From Hydra vulgaris (taxonomy: Eukaryota > Cnidaria > Hydrozoa > Anthoathecata > Hydridae): a stretch of DNA of 64,000 nucleotides. Position 1 is the stretch's first letter. Each line of letters begins with the position of its first letter. The position numbers and the translations under genes are program-made. Positions 1 through 13,129 of the stretch are shown in pieces. The notes under the pieces were generated by a model. The model was not told the origin of the DNA and did not search any database. It worked only from the letters and a program-made list of their open reading frames with translations. The DNA lies in the NCBI RefSeq assembly GCF_038396675.1, contig NC_088920.1, forward strand, positions 70,202,501 to 70,266,500, given 5' to 3'.

Positions 1-462
1 TATTATATTGCATTAAATCTAACGGCTGTATTTTTGTAAAATCAATGAACTTGATATAATCTTCTTTTAATTAATTATTTCATTTTCTATTTTATTTACA
101 TATTTTAAACTGTTTAAAACAACTAGAATATTTAATTTTCTATAAATTTTTAACAGTAAAAAAATTATTTAAAACTCTAACAAAACAATCTATAAATTTG
201 AAACAGTTATAAAAAACTATTAAAAATGACGAAAACATTATTATTTTTACGATCTAATTTTTTGATTGCTAATAGAAAAAGTATTAGATCGTAATCGTAA
301 ATATTTTGATCGTTTTGTAATCATTTCACTAGTTTAATGCTTAGAATTTTTTAGGATTTTTAACTAACAAAAAATTATTTTTACTAAGCAAAAAATCATA
401 CGCCATTACAAGTTATTATTTAATATTTTAATTTTAAGGGGTTACAATGCGCTAAAATAAAA
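1..462. other. AT-rich sequence, no gene seen
   Basis: Very AT-rich with no long open frame or repeat I can name. It lies on the 3' side of the minus-strand hAT-derived gene that ends at 463, so it may hold that element's 3' end, but I could not pick out a terminal inverted repeat. Confidence 0.4.
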
Positions 463-2668
463 TTAAAAGTTGTCACAATTTTCTTCCTTGCTTTCACTTT
501 CTTCCAAATCCGATATTGTAACTGTCGCTAGATCAATGTCTGTTTTTCCTGACTTTCTTTTTCTTTTTTCCGGATAACGATGAAAATTTGCTGACAATCG
601 TCTAACTTTATCATTATAGCATTGGTCCATAGCAGTATCAGGTTCAAATTTGTCAATCTCAGGACCCTCTTCAGTTATCCGAAGTAGATATTCTAAGAGA
701 TCTTGTCTTGTAAGACAACTTCTCCAGTCATTTTTTACGCGATTTATACATGAAAACATTTGTTCTACTTTCGCATTTATAAAAGGACAAATTAAAAATA
801 GTTCAAAAATATCAAGAATATTATGGCATTCTTTGACCAAATTTGATTTGGAAAAAACAATTTCCCAAATTTTCAAATAATACTCATTTTGATTGTCACT
901 TATGATGGGAAACATGTATGTTTTTAAAATGATCCACTCATGAAGTATATTATTCAAATTACATCCTACACCAATTAAAAATTCAGAAAAATATTCAACA
1001 ACTTCACCGATAGCTTTATCGCCGAAAGTTCCATCACTCACATTTAATGGCCAGTTATAAACGCCAAGTAAAGCTACCAAATGTATAAACAATGGTGATT
1101 TTTGGAGAGATTGAAAATGGCCTTCCATACATATGGTAATATTTGCAATAATTAGCTTGTACTGGTCAAGAACATGGCTATTAACTTTGGTATATTGAGA
1201 AAGTGCAATATTTTGATAACATTGCTTTGAATCAATCGTCTCAATATCTTTAGACAGTTTTTTATAATGGGTCATAACACTTGTATCATCAAGCAAATTG
1301 TCTAGCAAATTTTCTAGAAGAATTTGCAGCTTGGCCATTGTCCATATAAATTCTTGAACTCTTCTTACAGCTTTTACTGGATCATGAATATTGTATTGAA
1401 AACCTGAACTCAGACGCCGAAGGGGAAATAAAACATCAAGATATATTGATAAATGAATAGGCACAGACGCATTTTTCCATCGCTTTAAAAAACCCTTTAA
1501 CTCTGCTCTCTTTGCTACCTGGGAGTCTGTTATAGCCAATGATTCAATATGTGTCATAAACACACCATAATTTTCTAAAGCAATTTTCATTGCTTAATAC
1601 TTGTGATCAATCCACCGAGTTCTGCATGCTTTTGTTGGTTTCGGAACGCTATTACCCCAAGCTTCGGCTAATCCTTGTAGTTTTCGGTAGCGCTTTGGTG
1701 ACTTTTGATACAAGTGATAAAGTTGTAAAAGTTTTGAATGCAGATAAATTTTCAAACGCATCTTTTAAAGCAAGTTCAAGTCAATGGTTAAAACAGTGTA
1801 CAACTTCTAGCCAAGGAGAACCTTCCTTTAGTAATGCGTCTAAACCAGCATAAGCTCCTAGATTAACATTAGCTCCATCAAGATTTACACCCAATAGATG
1901 TTTATAAGAATTGGTAATACCAACTTTTGTAAAAGCGTCTGTTATACATTTTTCAGGCCAACAGCATTAGAATTCTCTGCCGTTTCAATAGATAAGAATT
2001 CTACTTTCGGACTTCCGTCTTTTAAATAAAGAATGTAAATCAATTTCTGTTGGGATACAGCTGAATCTGTGCTTCCATCACAGAGAACACAGCAAAATCT
2101 ACAATTTTTTAAACATTCAGTTAATTTGTTTTTAATTACGATTCCAATGTAATCTGTAAATATTGCAGCTGCACGGTCAGTGCCATAAGAATTTTCCTAA
2201 ATTTGTAACCTTATTCTTCTTTTCTAATGCAATCAAATAAGGATAATCTGGGAATGGACACTCTCGTTTTGCCAAGTAATATGCAATATTAAACTTTTTC
2301 CGTAACGAGTCAGCGTCTTTTACGGCCATTTTACGTAAACCACGCCCGATTGGAGTATTATGAATAACATGGTTAGATAATAAAACTGAACCTAATGTTG
2401 TTTGTTGATGAATTCGCGTGGCCTCTTTATGTTGCGCACTGCTTAAGTGCGATGCCAGTGAATCATTTTTTATTGATATTGTTCCTGGTTTGATCCAGGT
2501 CATGGAAAATAATTTTGTTTGACTTATCCGTTTTTCATATTGTTTACATAAGCTGCATCTTAATCTTATAACTTCATTTCCATTTAAATCGTATTCTAAC
2601 TCGCAATTAAAATATTTTTCCATCTTTTTTAACTGTAGATAATCTGCATCTGTGGTCCTTATTTGCAT
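463..2668 (-). pseudogene. ZNF862-like hAT-derived transposase gene, broken
   Basis: The gene reads from 2668 down to 463. The first block (2668-2177, 163 residues) resembles the N-terminal zinc-finger-like region of ZNF862/C17orf113-type proteins: a CxxC (RCSLCKQYEKR) followed by SHLSSAQHKEA. The middle block (about 2170-1600) is readable only with frame changes. It keeps CDGSTDSAVSQQK, DALLKEGSPWLEVVHCFNH and LELALKDAF, typical of the hAT catalytic region. The last block (1590-463) is a 375-residue open frame ending in EQMFSCINRVKNDWRS and a lysine-rich tail, matching the family C-terminus. Stops and shifts between 2177 and 1590 make one protein impossible, so I call a pseudogene. It could be a decayed transposon or a broken domesticated copy. 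Family assignment is by motif recall, not a search. Confidence 0.7.
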
Positions 2669-3368
<700 letters not shown>

Positions 3369-3486
3369 ACCCGTAGATGTTGTCCAAAAGTTTCTTCCAT
3401 ATTTTGTTGACAAAAAGTAAAAATTAAAATGCATGACCGGAATTATTTTTTTTTATTAATTGATAAACTGCCTGCCCCAACCAAAC

Positions 3487-3680
3487 CCTCAGTCGATGTA
3501 GCAACACTCCCTTGCGGGTCAGGCTAAAAGATAGTAGATGTAGCTGCACTCCCTTGCGGGTCAGGCTATTTGTCAGTCAATGTAGCAGCACTCCCTTGCG
3601 AGTCAGGCTATTTGTCAGTCGATGTAGCAGCACTCCCTTGCAAGTCAGGCTATAAGATAGTCGATGTAGCAACACTCCGC
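3487..3680. repeat. 42-bp tandem repeat, about 4.5 copies
   Basis: The unit carries gatgtagcagcactccctt followed by gcgggtcaggctattt and a short gtcagtc or agatagtcg linker. Copies differ by a few bases, and the last is cut off after gcaacactcc. The lead-in (ccccaaccaaaccctcagtc) recurs at about 11318-11345 with gatgtaggggcgctcc, so the array sits on an interspersed repeat. Confidence 0.85.
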
Positions 3681-3799
3681 GCATGATTTGCAGTAAAAAA
3701 AAATAAAAATGAAAACATTTTATTAAAAAAATTAAAAATAAAAACATTTTATTAAAAAAAAATAAAAATAAAAACATTGTTTATATTGTTAAAAACATT

Positions 3800-4403
<604 letters not shown>

Positions 4404-4453
4404 CATAAAAATAAAACTTTTATATATATATTTCTATAAAAATTATATAAATT

Positions 4454-4789
4454 AATGCAATCATTAAAGATTTCACAGAGCAAAAAAAGATTACCATTGC
4501 TACTCAAAAAGCAGAAAATGCACAGAAAAGAGAAGAAAAAAGGTTGAAACAAAGTCAGTTGGCTAAAACACCAGGTAAAAAAGGTCAGAAGACAAAGTAT
4601 CAATCAGAAGACCCACATTTACCTCAAGCTTCAAATTGCATTTTAGTATCTGATGATCGTCTTTGTTATTCTTGAGAAAGTCATTGGGCAAATAGCTTAG
4701 ATAACCAATGGCTTGCATGTAAACAGTGTAAAAATTGGTCATGCATTGCATATGTCGCTGATTATCATCCAATTATGGAATTTATTTGA
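4454..4789 (+). pseudogene. C-terminal fragment of a transposase with a Cys-rich finger
   Basis: One frame reads a charged Gln/Lys-rich stretch (QKREEKRLKQSQLAKTPGKK), an acidic linker, then SDDRLCYS, an in-frame stop, and WLACKQCKNWSCIAYV with a stop at about 4789. A basic linker followed by a CxxCxxWxCxxC finger is what remains at the C-terminus of many animal DDE transposases that end in a PHD-like finger. The first cysteine pair is lost. No DDE domain is present upstream because a (TA)n tract interrupts. The family name is an inference. Confidence 0.4.
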
Positions 4790-5149
4790 AACGAATATGA
4801 ATAAAATAATTTTTTTTTTAAATTAAACAATTCTATTTTTTTAATGGCTTAAATTAATTATTTTAATGTTAGTATTAATTGTGTGTATTTTTACATAATT
4901 TATAGGCATCCAGAATTAGGGACATTAACACCTGATTCTGGTTAAAAACAATACTTTTTAAAAATAAAAGAAAATAGAGATTTAAATTACAAAAAAATTT
5001 TTATATTGTTCAATTTATTTTGTTATGAAGTTTATTTATTTAAAAAAATTATTCCAAAATCTTTAATAATGAGCAAGTTATGATGATTTAAGTTTTAAAC
5101 CACCTGGAATTAGGGGGTGTTACGGTATATATTATTTTCTCTCTCTCTC

Positions 5150-5153
<4 letters not shown>

Positions 5154-5229
<76 letters not shown>
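5154..5229. repeat. (TA)n microsatellite
   Basis: A pure TA run preceded by a short (CT)n run. The MITE at 5234-6219 lies directly beside it. Confidence 0.95.
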
Positions 5230-5232
<3 letters not shown>

Positions 5233-5233
5233 A

Positions 5234-6219
5234 CAGCGGGGAAAATAACGGGCGGTCAGCGGTCACTGACCGCCCGAAATGACTGAAATTGCTAATTTGA
5301 CCTCTCAAAACGGATTCTTTCTGGTCAAGGTTGACCGGTTGAAATAAAAAAGAGTTATATAATGTTTGACAAAATATCAGGATGTCTTTGAAAATGCATA
5401 TACCAAAAATTCATAAAATGTAAATCTTTGATAAAAGCTTCTAAAATAATTTTATCGATTGTATGTTACTTTAAATCGCTTTGTTAGTGAATATTATAAA
5501 TGACTTAAACTATTAATTTTTTTTGCTTCACTTATCAAGACTAATTTCATTTTACTAGTGGTGAAATCCATAACTGCTTTTTTCATAAATGATTGAAGTT
5601 CTTATTTTATTATTGTTTTAATGATAATATAATATTAACTAAGAACAATTTTTTATTCCTATATTTTATTTATATTTTATTTATATCATTTATTTATTTT
5701 TCTAATAACCTTTTGCTGCCAATTGCAATGAAAAAATGCCTTTATTTTTTATTTTTAGTTTAATTTATCCTTAGTCAACAAAACTTACAAATTATCGACT
5801 AAGAGCCGCACACCAAGCCCCTCTGTGATGAAAATAAATTTTTCAGATTTCAATTAGTTAAGACTCCAGAAAAAAGAAAGTTGTTTTTTATAACTTAGGC
5901 AATTATTATAGTAGTATTACATAAAACGATACTTGATTAAGTATTCAGTTTAAATTATTTTGATATAATATAAAAATGTTTATTTTTTTTTTTTTTAAAT
6001 AGAATACAAGTAAAAAAGGAATACAAGTTCGTTCATTTTAAAGTATCAAGTTATTTTTTAATTACAAAGTTTCGTCATGCAGAATAATTACTATGCTGAA
6101 AATTTAAACCAAAAAAAAGATTAAAATTTTGACCCTCCAAAAAAAACAATTGACCGTCAATTTTATGTATTAGCCGGTCAGTTTGACCACTCGCCTTTGA
6201 TTTCTTATTTTCCACCCTG
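5234..6219. mobile_element. non-autonomous DNA transposon (hAT-like MITE)
   Basis: The left end reads cagcggggaaaataac. The right end, reverse-complemented, reads cagggtggaaaataag. That is 16 bp of imperfect terminal inverted repeat starting with CAG, as in hAT elements. The flanking 8 bp are tatgtata on the left and tatatata on the right, a plausible 7/8 target duplication inside a TA tract. Subterminal cggtca/tgaccg motifs recur at both ends. There is no coding capacity across 986 bp. Confidence 0.65.
5250..5275. repeat. 10-bp perfect hairpin at MITE left end
   Basis: gggcggtcag, loop cggtca, then ctgaccgccc. It may be part of the element's subterminal structure. Confidence 0.75.
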
Positions 6220-6236
6220 TATATATATATATATAT

Positions 6237-7463
6237 ATTAGGTACGCAAAAAAAGCAACTTACGGAAACGAATTTTGTGCGAAAATTCTGTGCCTCGTTT
6301 TTTTTAGGTAGTGTACGGCAAACACATAGTATATTTTTGGAAAGAAGAAGACTTAAGCTTATTTTTTATAAGACTTTAATGTATGGTTACTGAGCTTTTT
6401 TATGGATTATTTTGTTTCTGAAAAATAGGTTGATGTTCTTGCGTGAATCTTTTTTAATTATTAAAATGTTTTCTACATGCATTTTCTGTGCACATGCCAA
6501 ATTTCACTGAAAATGAAATAGACACAAATAGTTTAGTGTTATTTTTAGTATAACACTTTTTTTAGGTAGACCTAGGCAAACGTTTTTTTGTGGTAATTTT
6601 TTTTAGAAACATATAAATATAATCTATTTTTTAAAAGAAGAAAGGTTAAGCTTGATTTTTATATGTATGTTATGTATAGTTACAATAATTTTTAATGGAC
6701 TATTTTGCTGACATAAAAATTTTGCTGATAATTTTGCATGAAAATTTGGTTGATGTTCTCACATTAATTTTTAGTTGAAGAAATGTTGAGCCCCCTTATT
6801 TTATTATTAAAAATGTTTTCTACATGCATTTCTTATACACATGCCAAATTTTAATGAAAAATAAATTGGAGCAGATTGTTTATTTTGCTGATAATTTTGC
6901 ATGAAAATTTGGTTGATGTTCTCACATTAATTTTTAGTTGAAGAAATGTTGAGCCCCCTTATTTTATTATTAAAAATGTTTTCTACATGCATTTCTTATA
7001 CACATGCCAAATTTTAATGAAAAATAAATTGGAGCAGATTGTTTATTTTGCTGATAATTTTGCATGAAAATTTGGTTGATGTTCTCACATTAATTTTTAG
7101 TTGAAGAAATGTTGAGCCCCCTTATTTTATTATTAAAAATGTTTTCTACATGCATTTCTTATACACATGCCAAATTTTAATGAAAAATAAATTGGAGCAG
7201 ATTGTTTATTTTGCTGACAATTTTGCATGAAAATTTTGACTATTTTGCTGACAATTTTGCATGAACATAACTATTTTGCTGACATATTTGCATGAAAATT
7301 TGGTTGATATTCTCAAATTAATTTTTAGTTGAAGAAATGTTGAGCCCCCTTTTTTTATTATTAAAAATATTTTCTACATGCATTTCCTATACACATGCCA
7401 AATTTTAATGAAAAATAAATAGGAGCATATTGTTTAATTAGTGTAACACTTTTGGTACCTAAT
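6237..7463. mobile_element. tandem-repeat element with short inverted ends
   Basis: A repetitive block starts with attaggtac (6237-6245) and ends with gtacctaat (7455-7463), a 9-bp perfect inverted repeat. Inside are two diverged units of about 300 bp (from about 6300 and 6570), followed by about four units of 162-164 bp. Those share gctgataattttgcatg, gttgagcccccttatttt and ttctacatgcatttc. Copies starting at 6881, 7045 and 7207 are almost identical. There is no coding capacity. I infer a non-autonomous DNA transposon that amplified an internal segment. Confidence 0.55.
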
Positions 7464-8449
<986 letters not shown>

Positions 8450-8760
8450 ATAAATATATATATCGAAACGGCTACAGATACATTCAGCTGAAAATTAAAC
8501 AATAACCTTGTGAAACAATATTTGAAAGAAAAAGTGGGGTTTCATTAACCAGATTGTCTTCCTCATTGCTCGATACCATTTTTAATTAATTTTATAGCAA
8601 ATTTTTTTCTATTTCCTCATATTTTCTTGTATTTTTAACGTTTACGACTTGTGTCGTCGACTAAAATGACATTAAATTGCACCGTGTAAAATCTCACGAA
8701 GTACAAGAAACAAAAACAGCATGAAGATGACAAAAATAACGCTGTTGCTAGCACAACAAT

Positions 8761-8768
8761 ATCGTTAC
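8761..8768. repeat. 8-bp target site duplication, left copy
   Basis: atcgttac, repeated exactly at 11242-11249. Eight bases is the hAT superfamily length. Confidence 0.85.
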
Positions 8769-9193
8769 TAGCCATGAGCGAGATCTCGTCTCGTTCTCGT
8801 CTCGTTCTCGTTTCTCGTGAGAAAGGGACTTCTCGTGAGAAACGAGAAATAGAAAATTCTCGCGAGAAGTAGAACGAGACTTGAATATTATATTATTTTC
8901 CAAATTAAATATTATTATAATTTACAAAATGCTTAATAATTTGTTTTTTTAATTAATTAATATTTTGACTCCATGATTTTAATAGATTTTTTAATATATT
9001 TTTTTTATAAAATCTAATTAAAAAATTTTAATTAGATTTTAAATATTTTTAATCAGATTTTAAATACAAAAACTTTTTGTAGAAATGGTGCACTTTCGAC
9101 TTAATTTCATTAGTTTATCAGTGGAATTCAACTTGACACATATTGTTCATATTGAAAAGAAATATTCTTGCCTCATTTCAACGATCAAAAATG

Positions 9194-11033
9194 TCACCAA
9201 GAAAAAACAAAATCTGGAGATATTTTCAAAAAACAAGTGACGGTGCTGAATACAAGGCGTGCAAAAAGTCTTTGAAAACAAAAGATGGAAACACAAGCGG
9301 ACTTCATCGTCACCTCGAAAAAAAGCACAGCCAAGATTACGTTGAGTATTCTGAAAAAACTGACGACTCTCTTCTTCCTCCTCCTAAGAAGAAACAACGA
9401 ACCATGGTCGAAATGCTTGAAACAAAGTCCAAATATGACAAAGACAATTCCATTCAAAAACAGTTTGACAAAAGTAATCCAGCAATGCTGGATTACTTTT
9501 GCACTGATCTGGCATGCTTTTCAGCAGTCGAAGGAAGAGGTTTCAAGAAATTGTTTGACATTGCAAACCCTAAACTGAGCCTTCATCACAGAACAACATA
9601 TTCAAGAAAGCTTTCAATTTGGTCAAGAGAAGTTCAAGCTGGAATGAAGAGCATAATAACGGAGATCGTTATCTAAAAATCCAAATCCAAAAAGTGCTGC
9701 ATTTACTTCTGACCTTTGGACTTCTAGAGCTCAGGACAGCTACATCTCTTGGACTTTTCATGCTATTGACGAAAATTGGAGACTATATCACTGGACACCC
9801 CATGTCCAACAGTTCCCAGGCAGACACACAGGTATCTTAATTAAAGGAAAGCTGGGTTCTTTCTTAAAAGAACTAAATTTGCCTGCTGATTTGCCAATGT
9901 ACTGCGTGAACGACTAGGCAAGAAACATGAAACTTGCAGTCAAATTGTCAAAGCGCTTTGACCAATACTTGTGCAACAATCATATTTTGCAATATGCAGT
10001 TTGAGACTCATTTGGAATGACTGCTGGAATGGATGATGCTTTGCAAACATGCAAAGATTTGGCTTCTTTAACTCACCAGTTAACAGTTGCAGCTGAGTTG
10101 CTTGAATCAGAATCAGACGCTCAAGGAATCAATTTTAGACAGTTACGCCAATCTGTTGACACAAGATGGAATAGTGAACTGGATTGCATTGCTTCTGACC
10201 TACATCTAAAGAGTGCAATTATCGGCTTATGTGCAAATGAAGATATTTTTTCTTCAAAGACCATCTGTGCATCACAGTGAAAATCAATCGAGGGAGCAGT
10301 AGAAATTTTGGCACCACTTAAAGAAGCTACAAAAACGTGGTCGGCTGAGTCTATTTCAACAATTAACACTGTCGCCGATTCTCTTTATTTAATCTATGAC
10401 AAAATTGATCAACTTATTGAGACGGATGAAAAAATGGCTACGTGTGTCTTATATGCAAAAAACTTGAAAAGCTGCATTGAGAAAAGATTTCCTCTTTGTC
10501 ACACTGGAAACTTATTGAGTGCTGCAGCAAACTACTTAAATCCTGCTTTAAAGAGACTTCACTTAAAGCTCTTCAAAGTATTTCAAACAACAAAAGAATG
10601 GTTAGCCTCACAGGTTAAGGATAATGTTGAGTGCCAACCTGTTGCCAGAGTCCTTTCAGCAGATTTGTCCCCTAATTCAAAACTGAAGCGCAAGTTAAAC
10701 GTCAGACTTGAAACACAAGAGCCAACATCTGAACTGAATCCTATTTTGAGCGAAATGTGCCAGTATGAATATCTCCCTGATGCCAAAAAAGACTTTCCGA
10801 TTCTTGATTAGTGGAAATTGCATTCAAATACATTGCCAGAACTCTCTTCATTAGCTAGACAAATTTTAGCTATTCCAGCAAGTTCAACTAAATCAGAGAG
10901 AGTTTTTAGCTCAGGTGGAAATGTTGTCCGATCATCCAGACACAACTTACACCCAGAAAAAGTAGAACAAATCATCTTAATCAGAAAAAAAATTGTCTTG
11001 TTGGAAAAGTATGGCAAAAAAATTTTGAATTAA
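9194..11033 (+). pseudogene. hAT transposase with BED zinc finger, frameshifted
   Basis: The ATG at 9194 opens MSPRKNKIWRYFQ. A BED-type finger follows (about residues 5-50) with HRHLEKKH as the His pair, but the first Cys of the CxxC has become Tyr (EYKACKK). The frame breaks at about 9668 and resumes one base on, reading KSAAFTSDLWTS, the usual hAT DLWTS block. It runs to 11033 with four in-frame stops (about 9916, 10001, 10278, 10809). The C-terminal dimerisation domain is clear: SLARQILAIPASSTKSERVF. The frame immediately upstream is also open from 9143, but 9194 gives the usual BED start. Total length is about 610 codons, normal for the family. Confidence 0.85.
9470..9500. repeat. 15-bp perfect inverted repeat, 1-nt spacer
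   Basis: aaaagtaatccagca, one A, then tgctggattactttt, inside the transposase pseudogene. Confidence 0.9.
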
Positions 11034-11241
11034 TATTTGAAAAAGTTGTTTACATTTGAAAAATGTCAATTGTGTCTATTTGTCAAAACCTTGTTTACAT
11101 TTTTTTTTTTTACTTGGATTTTAATAAATTTGTTTTCAAAAATTGTTAAATTTCTCGTCTCGTTCTCGGTCTCACGAGAAGTACTAACTTCTCGTCTCGG
11201 TCTCGTCTCGGTTTGAAAAAACCTAGTCTCGCTCATGGTTA

Positions 11242-11249
11242 ATCGTTAC
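11242..11249. repeat. 8-bp target site duplication, right copy
   Basis: atcgttac, matching 8761-8768 exactly. Confidence 0.85.
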
Positions 11250-11309
11250 TATAATTTTCTTTTAAAGTTACTGTGGTAATTGGTTAATTTTTTTTCTTTT
11301 ATTTAAAGA

Positions 11310-11620
11310 GTACCTTCCCCAACCAAAACCCTTAATCGATGTAGGGGCGCTCCATTCAATTTACTCATTAAGCTAAATTTGAATTGTATTCGTTGACACC
11401 AGTGATGTCATAGAGTGACACGTTAGTCAAGGAGGAGAATTTTAAGCAATCCCATTCAACATGTTCATCTGGGCCCTCGGTGTGCCCAGTATATGCTATT
11501 TAATGAGCCCCACGTGGGCTACCTATATGGGGCCCACTTAAAAATTTGGTCGTGGGCGCCACATGGGGTCAATATAGGCTAGCCTGTAAAAAACGAACCG
11601 CCCTAAAAAATGAATTATAA
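11310..11620. repeat. interspersed repeat with G/C-rich CCCA-TGGG words
   Basis: It begins with ccccaaccaaaacccttaat, shared with the 42-bp repeat locus at 3476-3500. From 11465 to 11590 come alternating words such as tgggccc, ccacgtgggc, atggggcccac and cacatgggg, far richer in G+C than the surroundings. Similar words occur at about 27920-27975 and 58555-58650. Confidence 0.5.
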
Positions 11621-12340
11621 TTATTGTTAGCTATTTATTGGTTAAAAAACACACTAGGGTACTAGTACTTAGCTAAATAAAGTGATGAATGTGTTTTGCC
11701 TATAGTTAAAATAATTTTGTTGGCTAACTTCTTTTTGTATCAACATTTGCATTTTAATTTATTTTAATAAATAATTTGCTCGACGATCTGAATGGACTGT
11801 CTAGATATGGAATGTCCAGACCGTCCATTTTTTAGACTTCAATTAGTATATTAAGTCCAGATAATATTTTTATATTCCGTACAGTGAACAGTGTTCAGTA
11901 AACAGCATACGGAAAAAAAATAATAATAATAAAAAACAATGCAAAGTATTATAATTTATTATATATTTCATATTATTCATCATTCTATCCGAAGATAGTT
12001 CTTAGTGAAGACTTGTGTTTTTAAAGGCTTTCAGGGTTAGGGTTATAAAGGCATGTTTGACTCAAATTGCCACCTCAGTCTGGTGACGCAGTAAGCCAAG
12101 ACCCTCACAAACAATTTTGATGTGCATTCCTCATTACAGTTTCTGCAAGCAAAATAATTTAGATTTGAATAAAAATTCTAAAAAATGTTAATAAAATTAA
12201 TTTTTTCTTAAAACAAATTTTAAAGTTCGCGATTCGCGACCCGAGTGCTTATTTATTCTAACTCTCAAAAACACATCATTGAAAAAATGTGGTTAAAAGA
12301 TTTAAAGTTATTTTTCTTAACATATATATTTTGTTAAATT
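11621..12340. other. no gene seen
   Basis: Mixed AT-rich sequence. The only points of note are an imperfect tggacagtctaga-like inverted stretch near 11790-11830 and two TTAGGG-like words at 12033-12045, too few to be telomeric. Confidence 0.35.
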
Positions 12341-12346
12341 TTATTT

Positions 12347-12452
12347 ATTTGAAATAGATGGTAACCATATTTATTTGAAATAGATGGTAACCATATTTAT
12401 TTGAAAGACATGGTAACCATATTTATTTGAAAGAGATGGTAACCATATTTCT
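12347..12452. repeat. 26-bp tandem repeat, 4 copies
   Basis: Unit tttgaaatagatggtaacca plus tattta. Copies 3 and 4 carry gaaagacatgg and gaaagagatgg variants. Confidence 0.88.
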
Positions 12453-13129
12453 TCAGATTAACTTTAAACATTTTTTTATAATAAAAATATTTTTTTAAAT
12501 GAATTGAATTGATTCGGAGATATATGTTTGCAACACTCATAATTTGACAATTGTTTTAAACTGTTTCTTTAAGTAAATAAAAAGTTTTTTTTTGAAATTA
12601 CCAAAGATTGGTTACCTCCAAAACCATGACACTACCACTGTTCGCATTGTGAAAGTGAATATTAAAAGGTACACTATACAAAAACAATATAAAATAATTT
12701 CAACATACCGTAAAAATCAAAGATTATTTCAACAACAAAATATTAGTTTCATTATAACAAAAAGTTTTATTTTAAAATTGCTTCATAAAAAGTCAATAGC
12801 TGACATAAAACATAGGCTTAATGTCTTTAGTTTTTTCTATGCTTAGAGGAATTCGTGATGTTAATTGATGGAGATTGGGATTATTTCGTGTGTTTTTGCA
12901 CCAATTCGTAATGTCCTTCCTTTTTTCAAAATACTTACACATATTTCTTGTTCAGAGATAAAGTGTCAGTCTTTGTATGTTACAAAATGTGATATATTTA
13001 AATGATATTTTAGTTGTTTGACGGGGGGAAAAAAGGTACCTGCAAAAAATTAATAGTCTTTGATAATTTTTCAAATTTAAAAAATCTGATGATCTCAACT
13101 GAAGGATGTGGAGTTGAGGCTTTCTTCTC

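Larger units (their letters stand above)
8769..11241 (+). mobile_element. hAT transposon, 2.47 kb, full length but inactive
   Basis: The left end is tagccatgagcgagat. The right end, reverse-complemented, is taaccatgagcgagac. These 15-16 bp terminal inverted repeats are flanked by the identical 8-bp duplication atcgttac. Both subterminal regions hold many TCTCG/CGAGA words (8780-8880 and 11150-11225), probably transposase binding sites. The only gene is the BED/hAT transposase at 9194-11033, which has a frameshift and four stops, so this copy could move only with help from elsewhere. Confidence 0.88.

Noticed and set aside
1590..1853. 87-residue + strand ORF
   Set aside because: It is the antisense shadow of the hAT-derived gene (HCFNH and LELALKDAF are on the minus strand).
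9194..9457. Minus-strand ORF over the BED transposase
   Set aside because: Antisense shadow of the transposase coding frame.
12033..12045. Telomere-like gggttagggtta
   Set aside because: Only two units, no array and no terminal context.
12592..12846. 84-residue ORF as a gene
   Set aside because: Lys/Ile/Asn-rich composition as expected from random AT-rich DNA, with no family.
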